From Ochromonas danica (Eukaryota; Sar; Chrysophyceae; Chromulinales; Chromulinaceae), in contig VKHL01000145.1 in assembly GCA_015146655.1 (NCBI GenBank), positions 1-64,000 on the forward strand: DNA of 64,000 bases, read 5' to 3'. Position 1 is the stretch's first letter; each line of letters starts with the position of its first letter. The notes beneath the pieces were generated by a model. That model was not told the origin of the DNA and did not search any database. It worked only from the letters and a program-made list of their open reading frames with translations. Positions 21,000-31,413 of the stretch are shown one piece after another. The position numbers and the translations under genes are program-made.

Positions 21000-22790
21000 A
21001 CAATCCACCCACTCGTTTGTAACAGCCTACCTCATCGAGTCATCACATCGAGCTCCCAAATCGAGCAGATACCCAAGAAGCAGCCTATTGCTCATTCACA
21101 GGATGTCCACAGTTGATGCAGTTTCCATTCAGAGCAATATGAGGACCGCTCAATTCTTCACGATGCTCTACTACTCATGCTGGGTGCGAATGCTATAATT
21201 TCCGAGAAGAATTGAACAGCCCTCATATTGTTCCGAAAGGAAACAGCGCCGTGACTATCGTGACCATCGTGGTCGAAAAGCAACTTCAAGTGATTAGAAT
21301 GGGTAGGTCATTATACAAAGGAACTACCGTAAGTAAGAAGGAAGCTTTTATGTGATCGTTCAAAAGCACTCAAATATACGATTGCTCAAAACCATTGCGT
21401 TCTTGGTTGTGGTGGTTGTTTATATTTATTTATAAACAACTACTACTTTTACAACTATATACATGCATATTGTATACTATACTAGGTTGAGGTCTATTTA
21501 GGTATATTAGAGCGGATAGTACTGACGTGTCTTGGCGGTTGTCTTGAGGGGCGCGAATTTGAGCGATCCATAAGAATATAACAATCCCCACTAATCTTAT
21601 CAATCAACATAATCCCCACCCCCTCCCCCCATTCGACATGTTTTGATTAGCCTCGAAAAGCTTTCCATACGCCATAATCGATATTCAACACGTGCCATAT
21701 CAATGATATCGAATTTCGCTGTCTTCGTTCTTGATAGCAACTCTGTCACAGAATAACACCAGCATAGAGCAAAGCACTTTGGCCATGCTATACAGAAACA
21801 TATGCACCACACACACCTGCTGATTGGCGTTCAAATTCGCAGATCGTGCTATCAAAAACTTCGCCACTTCCTTGTGGCATCCGTATGTTGCTTGGTGTGA
21901 AGCAGTCTGATTGTTCTAACATAACGCTTGCCAATGACATGACCAGCAGCATCGTCAGCCAACAGACAAAACCGCCACCACGGTCTCAAACAACGGCACT
22001 ACCTTATCCACTTGATCCACATTCGGCCGACAATCAAGCAGTAAACGTGCGGCTTTCAAAGTGCCCTGGACAGATGCCACACAGAGAGCAGTATGGCCAC
22101 CCTATAGCAAGATATATAAACATAATCCAGTCATTCACTCCGTCCCTCCTTACAACAACCGCAGCAAAGCTATATATATATATAGAGAGAGACTATCTAC
22201 ATATATAAATCACCTCATTCGCAATATTTAAATTTGCGCCAAGACTGATCAATAGTTTCGATATCTTAATGAGGAGGATGATCGCTTTAGTTGGTAGGGA
22301 TGGGCTGTTTGTATGCCGCCGGCGGTATCCGTGGTCTACACAAGTGTATTAAATTAGCACTCAAAGGAAAGGACAGTGAAGAGAAGAAAGCGAACAGTGC
22401 GGTTACCAAGTTGGGCATTAGGAGAAATGAATAAGCACCCCAGCAAGTGATGAAGGAAGCAACAATCAAGGCCATCAACCACCTCCTCCCTGGCCTGAGC
22501 CTTTTACTCAAATCATTTATGCGTCTTGTAGCTTGGCATATCAGATTGGTATTGTTCAACTTATTCACGTCATTACTGGAGTGGTATTGGTGAAGATCTG
22601 TTGCGATTTTGTCCAGTGGATCAATTAGCTGCCGCAGAGTGTCCTCCCCGCCACTCCAGATTTTGATTATATCATAGAGTTTAGTGGAGGCTTGCTGTGT
22701 CTTGTTCAGCTCGTTGAGGATGATTCCTTGAATTGCCTCGTCTTGCACCCATTGCAGATGTGTTTGTATCTGAGATATCTCCACATTCAC
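21000..22790 (-). pseudogene. Ankyrin-family member A6, decayed
   Basis: The far unit of the array. A 166-codon frame (22287-22790) encodes a divergent helical N-terminal domain with membrane segments (WLMALIVASFITCWGAYSFL and a second hydrophobic run). It has no ATG at its beginning (GTG in frame, with a stop just upstream). Downstream are remnants of ankyrin exons. One near 21815-21915 is still readable (ATYGCHKEVAKFLIARSANLNANQQ). Pieces near 21700-21790 (HGQSALLYAG) and 21030-21100 are interrupted. With no start codon and broken repeats it looks like a pseudogene, though a diverged functional N-terminal part cannot be excluded. Confidence 0.6.
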
Positions 22791-23320
22791 ACCGTCGATT
22801 TTATATTAGATTACTTTTTATTTATTTTATTTTTATTTTATCTTGATTTCTTGTATTAGATTACTTCCAAGCATTCTATTATCACAAGGTGTATGATACT
22901 ATCACACAATTGGATTGAAAGTTACCAATGTTGCCTTGTTTGTCCCCATCCATTTTGTTATTATTGTTGCCCAACGCAACAAAAAGCAGCTTTTGAGAGA
23001 AAACAACACCCAAAAACAGCTTTGTTGGTGGCTTGTTTCTCGAAGGTGGAGTCCCGGAACCGTCTGTGTCGTAAAACCGACTGTTTGTCGTTGTTGGGCT
23101 GCTCTCGGTTGCTCGACAAGACCAGATCGTCCTCTGCTAGTAGTAGACCTTCCAACCCATCCACCACCAGGTGAGTCTGAGAGAGATTTCCTGGAATGAT
23201 ATCTTCTCTGTCTTTGCCTTGCATGCCAGGACAGAGTTTGTTTAATTCTGTTGGTTTGACGGTGTCTCGTAGCTCCCTTCTAACTCATGATCTTTCTTCT
23301 TGGATATAGAGAATTTGAAA
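22791..23320. other. Upstream region of the LC8 gene, divergent from A6
   Basis: An AT-rich part (22800-22900) is followed by a stretch without a convincing gene. A possible 5'-UTR intron of the LC8 gene is visible: donor CCAG|GTGAGTCTGAG near 23170 and acceptor GATATAG|AGAATTTG about 10 bp before the ATG. Short frames here lack recognisable features. Confidence 0.5.
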
Positions 23321-23660
<340 letters not shown>

Positions 23661-23831
23661 CACTATAGCCTTTGCCTCTCCATTTAAACTTACTATTCAC
23701 TCCCTGCCTGTATACTTGAGGGATCTTTTCTGCACCCTGTCTGCTTTATTCACACTAGCTATACCCTCCTTTTCATTCCATAAACTTTTGACATAAAATG
23801 AACTGAAAAGCAAGTGGATGAAATGGCTGGT

Positions 23832-24872
23832 TTAAAAGGTCTTAGTAGCCCAAGCCTTCGTGAGCGCCAATTGATAGCGCAGTGGCGGGCGTTGAGCGTA
23901 GTGCAAGGAGGTGAGGAAAGGGTCGAAGTCTTCCTGTTGCAGCGCATCCAGGTAGAGGCTACAACTAACTGCAGGAAGAAATGCCAAGAAGCTCTCCTTA
24001 GGCCGATCTTTTTCATAAATTTCTCGAGCGGTGCGAAGATGAGCGTACGCTTGCGATGCCATGTCGTGTGTGGCATCTTTCAGTCGAAGGCTCTCGTTCT
24101 CTTGCGATGGACCCTGTAGAGCAAGTCGCGTTGTGATCTCAAACTGTGTCATGATAGAACGGGGAAAGACTATGGTTCCACTGGAAGCATGGTGAGAATA
24201 TCCTCGCAGAAGTGTGACAAGTCCGCAAGCCACACCAATGTGGCTCGCGATGTACTGGCTGCTCTCATCTTGCTCCCTGCCCAGCAGCTGCAGAGTCAAA
24301 TAGAGCAGCGAAGAATGGCCTTTCTCAGCTAACGTTTCTAGTGCAGAGTAGTCTTCTGTGACACCATTGCTGGCCAGGTCTTCCTGTCTGGACAACATCA
24401 TCACCACGTGTTAATCAAGAGAAGGCAAAGTGTGAGTGGCAATGATAGCGACTCACCGAGATTCAATAGCTCTTTCAAACCACCGAATAGGAAGATTGTA
24501 CTGAGTAATGGCTCGACACAGTTCCAGAGCAACGGGTTGGTTGTTGTATTTGGGTAGCTGAGCCTGCTGCTCAATCTGCTGCAAGGAGTCTCTCCAGTAC
24601 TGAAAGCGAAGCCTCCCAGCAAGCTGAGCATTGTTGGGCACTTGGTCTTTAACCATAGCTATCTCTATATTGAAGGCTCGGATGGCGAAGAAGCTTCTGC
24701 GGTGAGGTCTGGGTATGAGTAAGCCCATGAGATAACTCTCATAGTCATGCTGCCTCACCAGGTCCACACAGAAGGAGGAATTCTGGTCAACACTGGCACT
24801 ATTCCAAAAGCTACGAAGAGATAAGCCTCTAAAACCTTGATTGACAAGGAGAGTTGACCTGCTCGCCCTCAT
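23832..24872 (-). CDS. NDUFAF6: NDUFAF6-like complex I assembly factor (phytoene/squalene synthase fold)
   Basis: Exon 1 (24457-24872) begins MRASRST with a basic presequence-like N-terminus. It contains CVDLVRQHDYESYL, FFAIRAFNIEIAMVKDQV and FQYWRDSLQQI. Exon 2 (23832-24387) joins after a GTGAGT...CCAG intron to give ESRQEDL, then TLAEKGHSSLLYLTLQLLG and SHIGVACGLVTLLRG. These match the mitochondrial NDUFAF6 subfamily of trans-isoprenyl diphosphate synthases. The DxxxD motifs of true phytoene or squalene synthases are missing, as in NDUFAF6, which is thought to act in ND1 biogenesis and not in isoprenoid synthesis. Convergent with LC8. Confidence 0.92.
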
Positions 24873-25172
24873 TTCCACAACACAAAGACAAATCGATGAA
24901 TGAGAAGATGGAACAAGGTAAAAGCTGGTAAAATCGGGGAAAACAGAGTAAATCAGGGAAAATCATCAAAGGCCAGGTAGAGGTGCTATGTTTGCTGGAT
25001 ATTGAAGTGAAAATGAGATGAAAAGTAGTGTAGTGTATTGAACAGACGTGAGGACAGAGAAATAGAGAAGTAGCGACAAAGAGTTTACCATCATATGTTA
25101 CATTTCTTCATGCCTTAATTCTATCAGAAGGCAGAGACAGGACAGAAGGGAAAGAAAGAAGCGCACTATCTA

Positions 25173-26001
25173 CTAGCCTTCATTTGCTGTCGGTGCTGGA
25201 GGCGGGGTCTGTACGAAGGCTGTAAAGAGGTCATTAACTAGCACAACTCCCTGAGCGAAAAAGCTTTCTCTCACAGCTGCCACGAACTCCTCCTTCTTCA
25301 CCGTAGCACTACCAAATGGTTTCTTCGACATGCGTTGTAGCAAATAACGCGACCATGCAAGTGCATTGTTTTCATAGGTCTGGGCTTTGTCCTCAGCCAG
25401 TCGCCCTTCCAAGATGCACGCAAAGGAAGTGGCAGCACAGAGCAACAAAATGGTCTACCACATCCACAACCTGTTAATCTACTATCAAGTGAAGGATAAA
25501 AATAGACTTACAAACTCGTCCGAGGAGATTCTTCCAGCAGAGTTGAAGTCCATGAGGTCGAAAATGGTCTCCAGCCGAGCCTGTTCATTGCGATTCTCAC
25601 TATTGGCTAGCGAGATGATCGTGATAAGCAGTGTTATAGCATTTACCCTACAATCATATGAAGTGTGAGTCAGAGCGCAGAGAGAAGCACAAGAAGGTAG
25701 TCAGTGCACCACTCACACGCCTGTGTCATTCCTGCTGTGCACTGCCACAAGCTCTTTGGCATCATCCAGCTCATAAGATGTGAGGCCCATAATAGCATTG
25801 CAGTCGAGGCCGAAGTCATACTCGCCCTCCATATAGTGCGTGACCACACTGTCTAAGCGACCCTTCGACCCTATCATAGTGAGCAAGACAAGTGTGACGA
25901 TGAGGAGAGAGTGATCAAATGCCGAGAAGACGGTGGTCAGCCATACACTTGGTGATGTCAAGAAAAGGCCGTGAGAGCTCAACGGAGGCTTCTACTCCCA
26001 T
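25173..26001 (-). CDS. Small EF-hand protein, four exons
   Basis: ATG at 26001 opens MGVEASVELSRPFLDITK. A GTATGG...GATAG intron (about 85 nt, roughly 25870-25950) joins to WSKGRLDSVVTHYMEG. A GTGAGT intron then leads to VVNAITLLITIISLANSENR. That exon carries an EF-hand loop of the form DxNxAGRISSDEF, with Ala in place of the usual Asp at loop position 5. The exon ends at a GTAAGT donor, and the last exon (25173-25452) has TILLLCAATSFACIL and a C-terminus of PPPAPTANEG. One EF-hand-like loop is clear; others may be degenerate. I do not recognise the family. Confidence 0.6.
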
Positions 26002-26162
26002 CGTGAAACTAACTGAGCTAGTCTATCGAAATTATCCACATCATCAGACAGACCAGACCGTTTCCCACCGCGGCATTCCGTGGAACCTCCACAGGAATTC
26101 CATGGAATAGAGTTTTGCCTTAGGGGCATTTAACGACTTTACATATGTACAAAGCATATATA

Positions 26163-27482
26163 CTAGTATGGTAAAGCAGCAAAGACAGAAGATATAATTT
26201 CATTTGACAATAGCATACCATCAGGATCAGATAATCGCACCAGCTGCGAGTCTTCCGATTGCACCGCTCGCCCACTTTCTATAAAAGGTTTCAGAGCACG
26301 CAGCACACGTCGCGTAGCCTGAGGACCATATGTTATATTGAAATCTTGGATGTTTAAACCGTGTGCAGTACGCAGAGCGAGCATGATGGCTTCTTCCATG
26401 TCGACACGATCGTGTGCTGCTCTTTCTTCTTCAGGCAAGGTGTAAATACCTAACAGCTCCTCGACCACCTCTGCAGGATTAACTTCAACTCTCTCTAACC
26501 ATTGAGAGTAGTCATCGAGAGTTGAAGGTCGTGAGAAGCGCCGACGGCCAAAGTAACTCGCCGCGCCGACTCCAAAGGCCAGGCAAGGTTGACTGCGCCA
26601 ATAGCGAAGATTGTGTTTGCTCTCATGGCCCGGAAGTGCATAATTCGATAATTCGTAATGCAGATAACCGGCTTGGCGCAGATAATGACTGGCCGTAGAG
26701 AACATTTCAGCTGCCAAAGGCTCGGCAGGTAATGACAGCCGAGGCTTCCAGCGGCCAAAGGCTGTGCGCTCTTCCACCTGCAAGTCATAGACGGATACAT
26801 GAGGGGCTCTAGAACGTATCGCTTCTTGCAAAGAAAGTTGCCAACCCTTCATAGACAAGCCTGGCAGAGCACTGATGAGGTCGATGTTGAAGGAAGACAA
26901 TTTGGACGAGGAGAGGTCATCCAAGGCACGATAGACATCTTTCAGGTTGTGCGCTCTTCCTATCGCCTTCAAGACTTCATCATCAAAGGCTTGCACCCCA
27001 ATGGAGAGTCGAGACACGCCCATCCCTTGCAGACGAGCCAGACGAGGACGATCGAAGACGCCAGGGTCCATCTCAACAGTGATCTCAGCTCCAGAGGACA
27101 GACCAAAGGTAGTGTCGATCTTGTGAATAATATTCTCAATACAAGCATCTGTGAGAAGGCCAGGTGTACCACCTCCGAAGTAGAGTGTTTGCAGAGGAGA
27201 CAGAGGCAGAGAGATGCTGCTGGCGAGGCGAGAGAAGAGGTCGATCTCTCTCAACAGCTGGGCTGTGTACTCTTCTCCACGACTACTCTGTGTGGAGGGA
27301 CGGTCTCCAATGACATGGATGGGGAAGTTGCAATAGAAGCAGCGGCGACGACAAAAAGGAATGTGCACATAGGCACCCAGATTCATAACAGCAGGCAGAC
27401 GCCTGTAGACTACACTATCAGCCACTAGAGTCAGTAGCAAGATCATAAGAATACCCCCAAGAAAGACCTCCCATGATCTCAT
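26163..27482 (-). CDS. HEMW: HemW/RSAD1-like radical SAM protein with N-terminal signal anchor
   Basis: A single-exon frame. The radical SAM cluster motif CRRRCFYCNF (CxxxCxxC) sits in VHIPFCRRRCFYC. Further family signatures are LYFGGGTPGLL, ITVEMDPG, RLSIGVQAFDDEVLKAIGRAH, FNIDLISALPG, VSVYDLQVEERTAFG and YELSNYALPGHESKHNLRYW. These are the order and spacing of HemW, a heme chaperone, not oxygen-independent HemN. The ATG at 27482 gives a hydrophobic stretch (FLGGILMILLLTLVADSVV) before the catalytic domain, unusual for HemW. It could be a signal peptide for a complex plastid or a membrane anchor. A start at the internal MNLGAYVH would give a plain soluble protein. Confidence 0.88.
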   Translation of the reverse strand: MRSWEVFLGGILMILLLTLVADSVVYRRLPAVMNLGAYVHIPFCRRRCFYCNFPIHVIGDRPSTQSSRGEEYTAQLLREIDLFSRLASSISLPLSPLQTLYFGGGTPGLLTDACIENIIHKIDTTFGLSSGAEITVEMDPGVFDRPRLARLQGMGVSRLSIGVQAFDDEVLKAIGRAHNLKDVYRALDDLSSSKLSSFNIDLISALPGLSMKGWQLSLQEAIRSRAPHVSVYDLQVEERTAFGRWKPRLSLPAEPLAAEMFSTASHYLRQAGYLHYELSNYALPGHESKHNLRYWRSQPCLAFGVGAASYFGRRRFSRPSTLDDYSQWLERVEVNPAEVVEELLGIYTLPEEERAAHDRVDMEEAIMLALRTAHGLNIQDFNITYGPQATRRVLRALKPFIESGRAVQSEDSQLVRLSDPDGMLLSNEIISSVFAALPY

Positions 27483-27613
27483 TTGACGAAACAACCAACA
27501 GAATGGTCTGAGCTAAGCTAGATAGCCAGATTTGAGGGTTTGGAAGAATACGTGTCCCAGTCCAGATTAATCTTAATTTACAAAATTGGAATGATAAGTT
27601 ATTACACAAAATT

Positions 27614-28610
27614 TTAGTCAAAATAACCTTGTTCGTTTAACAAGTCCAGGTACTTGGCCACTCCATCCTCATCATTTGTCCACTAACAGAACACACACAC
27701 CCTTAGTTTAGTCACTAGCACTATCAACAAACTCTCACAGTGCTTACTCACCTCCAAAATTACATTAGCAGCCTCCTTTGCAGCAGACTTCGCATTCTTC
27801 ATGGCACACCCAAGACCAGCCGACAGGAGCATCTCTTTGTCATTGTCACCATCGCCAAAGGCGACCACGTCTTCCATCCGGACACCAAGATGATCACACA
27901 GCAACGCCAAACCCGCTCCTTTCGTCACATCTGCACGCAGAAACTCTACGAAAAATGGGTCAGGAGAGCCTCGAATTACGGTGAACTCACTGCAATCGAG
28001 CTTCTCCTTCGCCAAATGAATGAGATGGTCAGCATCCTCCGTCATGACGAGCACTTTAGCTGAGTCACAGGTTTCCAACGCTCGGTCATAACTATCCAAG
28101 ACAAGTTGCTTGTTATCTACCAAACGTTCGTAGCGACCAAGTAAGTTGACATGCACGTCAGTTTTTGGCACAGCGTAGACCTCTCCGCTCTCTCCGTTAT
28201 AATACTACACCAACGCAGAGCAGGAAACTGGTCAGCAAAGATCACAGATTGATAAGGCTATTAAAGCTTACTTGGAGTACAAACCCGTGTTCATCAGCGA
28301 AGTGAATGAGTTTCTCAGTGGCAGAGCGGGGAAGAGAGTTGGAGAACACAGTGGCAGTTGCATAGCTTCCATCCGATAGATCGTACTTTAACCCATAGGC
28401 ACCATTGTAACATACCACAGGCATCACAGGCTGAGGCAACGAAAGCTGGCGAATATAGCGGTCGATGTTCAGCTTGCTCCTGCCAGTGGCGAAGGCAATT
28501 GTCACACCTTTCTCGCTCAAATTTCGCAATGTTCGAATGGTTCGTTCACTCAGGTGGTGATGCTTGTTCAACAGCGTACCATCTAAATCAAGTGCGACTA
28601 ACTTTGTCAT
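27614..28610 (-). CDS. Cof-type HAD-superfamily hydrolase
   Basis: Three exons on the minus strand: about 28271-28610, about 27754-28205, and 27614-27681. HAD motif I is DLDGTLL at the very N-terminus (MTKLVALDLDGT), motif II is FATGRS, motif III lies in the RADVTKGAGLALL region, and motif IV is GDGDND. The C2-type cap lies between motifs II and III, as in Cof/YbiV sugar-phosphate or flavin-phosphate phosphatases. The length (about 285 residues) fits. The last exon, WTNDEDGVAKYLDLL, closes with a typical Cof C-terminal helix. The specific substrate cannot be told from sequence. Confidence 0.9.
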
Positions 28611-28956
28611 TCTACTCTATCAGAATAGAACAATGCGAGCAGTTCTGTAATTCCCACCATTTCAAGACACACCACTGCAAAAACAACAAAAACATGTACT
28701 GAAAACGCGATCTTTCCCTCCGGCTGTGCCACCTTGGGTTTTGTTGTACAGTATGGAAATGTCAAACTCTAATGACTACTTTACTACAACTCTTCCATAA
28801 GCTAATCCCCAAAGCAGATGTAATAAACTTCTGCTGACTGAGCATCGGCAGACCGAGCCCGGACTGGGAGAAGTTTGTGGACTGTGGAAAGGGAACTCTA
28901 TTCCATAGACTATACACCATCATAGACCCACATCACCAACGTGAAACAGAAACGAA
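28611..28956. other. Intergenic region before the GTPase array
   Basis: No gene, RNA or repeat is recognised here. It ends where the 2.3-kb tandem unit begins (GTTGCAATGTAGAGC at 28957). Confidence 0.6.
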
Positions 28957-29101
28957 GTTGCAATGTAGAGCAAAGGGTTAAATTAAAGTGGAATCATCCA
29001 TTCTTGATACACAATCACAACAAATAACACACATTCATTAGAAACATATTACGACTTACGAGTTGCACTACAGCTCTATTACATACTCTTCTCCTTGCTT
29101 T

Positions 29102-30937
29102 TCAAGTTGTTCGCTCCCAAATAATGTTCAATTCACCATCGATTAAGCGAACTTGAGGATTGGTGTAAGCATAGGATACTTTGAACAACACATCAAACCT
29201 ACCGAATACATTGGTATTGTCGCCTGCAGGACGTTTTCTGCATCCCAGCACATGGACTGCACGGTGTTGCTCATCCGAGTTGTCGATCGTCACATTGACC
29301 CAATTCTTATCACAAGAAGAAAGTACAGCTGATTTCGGGTTTTTGGAAACATTCAACAATGATACCTCTTGCACTCCGGGAAGATCGATTCTCAGTTTGT
29401 AACCATTCTCTATGAAGAAAGATCCATGGTTGGGAGAAAACTCGCTTTCGCTCTTAGTAGCAGGCATCGGTTTCCTCTCCCATGGCAGCAACTCCACAGC
29501 GAAACCGCGATCAGTCAGCTTGAAACAATCTCTCTCACAATTCGGATCTTCTACTTCCTTTGTGTGTTTCGAAACATTATCACAGGTAGAAGAAGATTCT
29601 TCAATCTTTCCTACACTTGAACTCAGTTTGATGTATTTATCGAGATGCTTCGACATGCTCATCGCAAAGATGTCAAATAGCTTGCCTTCTCTTGCAAGAG
29701 AACGTTTGCCAATAGCAAAAACAGAACGCAATTCCTTCATTACTAGACCATTCTCTTTCGAGCAATGCTCCTGATTGAATAGCGCCGCGTGATATACTTC
29801 AATATCATAACTCTTGTCCTTCAAGTCAAACCTCCACGATGAAGAAAATATATTCGCACCATTCAGTCGTGTTTTATTCAAAGTGTCGAATGAATGGTAA
29901 ATCTGCTCTTGTAATAACTTCTCTCTGGCCTCTTCCTCATGACAATTGATTCGCTTAAAGTTGTGCACCAAAATAAGGCGTTGTTCGGTGCCACGAACAG
30001 CAATCTGCTCGATCACATGAAGAATGGTTCGTTGGTCTTCATTTAGTGCCTCGTCCATGAGATAGACAATCGTGTCTGACATGTCCAACACAATATCATC
30101 AATCAGGCTTTCTTTTGATCTCAAGCCGAAGATCATTGAGTGCATTGTATCAATCTTGTTAGAGGTCCCTCTTGCTGGAGCGTTGCGACCGGCCGTATCC
30201 AACAAGAGAATCGAGGATTCATTCAACCTGCGAGAATATTCAGAAGCAAAAATGCCACTGATGCCCTTCGTAGTCACTCCTGGTGCTTCTTGAGCTCTCA
30301 TTATGAGGTAAGTGTCAGGACCGGAAAAATACAATCGAATGGCCAGGAGGAAAATGAGCACACCCGAGACCAGAAGGCTTGTCCAATTTTTGTTTCCTCC
30401 GTTCGCACAAAATATGAGAAATAAGATAATGAAATCTATCCATGAGAGACGCTTATAGAAGGTAAGAATATGCCACAGCCAAGAAGGCGAGCTGGGCTGG
30501 ATTACAGGTTCTTGCCCTCTTATCTCATTCAGAAGCTGGTTAATGAAGAACGACTTGCCCTTGGAGTAGTAGCCTAGCACTCCCACAATTCTCAAATTGG
30601 CGGAAATATTTTTATCGGAGATATTCTTCATCTCTTCGGTCATGCGGATGGGCCAGCCCGTCCTGAGAGAGTTTAGTGATTCCATCTCCAAGACGAAGTC
30701 GTACGCTTCACCGTTAACAATGGGATTATTTTGAAGTTTGTCATTCGTTTTCCAGACAACTTCGATGGAGGGTGACGGAGACAAAAGAGATTTCGCGGTT
30801 TTTTCGTGAACAGGGAAAATACTCACATTTGTCATCATGCTGTTATTATCAGCAACGCCAAAGAAAGCATTTTCTACAAAGAACAGCCATAATAAGAGAA
30901 TATATGGCATGGTAAAAAGAAAGAAATTATTTTTCAT
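29102..30937 (-). CDS. GBP/atlastin-like membrane GTPase with C-terminal Hsp20-like domain, copy 1
   Basis: The start chosen is ATG 30937 (MKNNFFLF), giving 611 residues. The frame continues up to an ATG at 31216, but that part differs in copy 4 and is less likely coding. Layout: hydrophobic signal or anchor (about 8-27); G1 GYYSKGKS (122-129); two hydrophobic segments (about 165-179 and 185-204); G2 region GVTTKG (220-225); G3 DTAG (247-250); a G4-like LVHNFKR (323-329); a helical middle; and a C-terminal beta-rich domain (about 505-608). That last domain has YKLRIDLPGV, FGRFDVLFKVS and DGELNIIW, the pattern of an alpha-crystallin/Hsp20 domain. The G motifs fit large dynamin-type GTPases (GB1/RHD3). 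Copy 1 differs from the other three by 15 residues at 441-515. Confidence 0.72.
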   Translation of the reverse strand: MKNNFFLFTMPYILLLWLFFVENAFFGVADNNSMMTNVSIFPVHEKTAKSLLSPSPSIEVVWKTNDKLQNNPIVNGEAYDFVLEMESLNSLRTGWPIRMTEEMKNISDKNISANLRIVGVLGYYSKGKSFFINQLLNEIRGQEPVIQPSSPSWLWHILTFYKRLSWIDFIILFLIFCANGGNKNWTSLLVSGVLIFLLAIRLYFSGPDTYLIMRAQEAPGVTTKGISGIFASEYSRRLNESSILLLDTAGRNAPARGTSNKIDTMHSMIFGLRSKESLIDDIVLDMSDTIVYLMDEALNEDQRTILHVIEQIAVRGTEQRLILVHNFKRINCHEEEAREKLLQEQIYHSFDTLNKTRLNGANIFSSSWRFDLKDKSYDIEVYHAALFNQEHCSKENGLVMKELRSVFAIGKRSLAREGKLFDIFAMSMSKHLDKYIKLSSSVGKIEESSSTCDNVSKHTKEVEDPNCERDCFKLTDRGFAVELLPWERKPMPATKSESEFSPNHGSFFIENGYKLRIDLPGVQEVSLLNVSKNPKSAVLSSCDKNWVNVTIDNSDEQHRAVHVLGCRKRPAGDNTNVFGRFDVLFKVSYAYTNPQVRLIDGELNIIWERTT

Positions 30938-31413
30938 CCGAATGTTTCTAGGAGAAGGCGGATTCCTTATTGTTGTGATGATGTGAGAGCTGCTGTTGTT
31001 GTTGTTGTGCTGGGGCAGTGCTGAGAGAGAGAAAATTTGTGAGCATTCCCGCCCGCCCAGCGAGGTCAAAAGTCGTCTTTCCAGAAAAGCGGTTTTGGAA
31101 CAGGTGAGCCATGTTATCAGTCCATAGTATAATAACAAAGCAACCTTCCAACTCCACTCTGCTGATGCTCTTCTTTTCGGTTCGATGAAAGCTTTGTTTT
31201 GGTTGAGGATTTTCATTTTGCTTTTCCGTTTTCAGACACTGCTGGAGTTGTTGAAAATATATTTTTAGGTTGCAATGTAGAGCAAAGGGTTAAATTAAAG
31301 TGGAATCATCCATTCTTGATACACAATCACAACAAATAACACACATTCATTAGAAACATATTACGACTTACGAGTTGCACTACAGCTCTATTACATACTC
31401 TTCTCCTTGCTTT

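Larger units (their letters stand above)
5764..22790 (-). repeat. Tandem array of six membrane-anchored ankyrin-repeat paralogues
   Basis: Six minus-strand units in the same orientation: A1 5764-6414, A2 6862-10010, A3 11073-14079, A4 14512-17310, A5 17859-20553, and decayed A6 about 21000-22790. A2-A5 share the order N-terminal helical domain, one membrane segment, acidic disordered linker ending DDGCSDEDxQ, cap exon, seven or more ankyrin exons of one repeat each, and a short C-terminal exon. The intron between the ankyrin exons for GKTALHLASHQGY and DKHTALHYAAHEC is practically identical in A2-A5, which indicates recent duplication or gene conversion. The function of the family is unknown to me. 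Confidence 0.85.

Noticed and set aside
21415-21440. A perfect 10-bp stem hairpin (GTTGTTTATA / TATAAACAAC).
   Set aside because: Short and AT-rich within decayed sequence; likely chance, with no partner feature.
22893-23224. Overlapping open frames on both strands upstream of LC8, one Cys-rich.
   Set aside because: They overlap each other, show no family features and cover the likely 5'-UTR intron of the LC8 gene.
30300-30520. A possible intron that would remove the two membrane segments between G1 and G2.
   Set aside because: The obvious donor (CCT|GTAATC) cannot be joined in frame to any nearby AG. The only phase-compatible donor (C|GTCTCT) is weak and its acceptor lacks a pyrimidine tract. 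RNA data could still overturn this.
31139-31216. The longer N-terminus of GTPase copies 1 and 2 beginning MKILNQNKAF.
   Set aside because: Copies 3 and 4 have unrelated sequence upstream of the common region, so the shared MKNNFFLF start with its hydrophobic leader is preferred.
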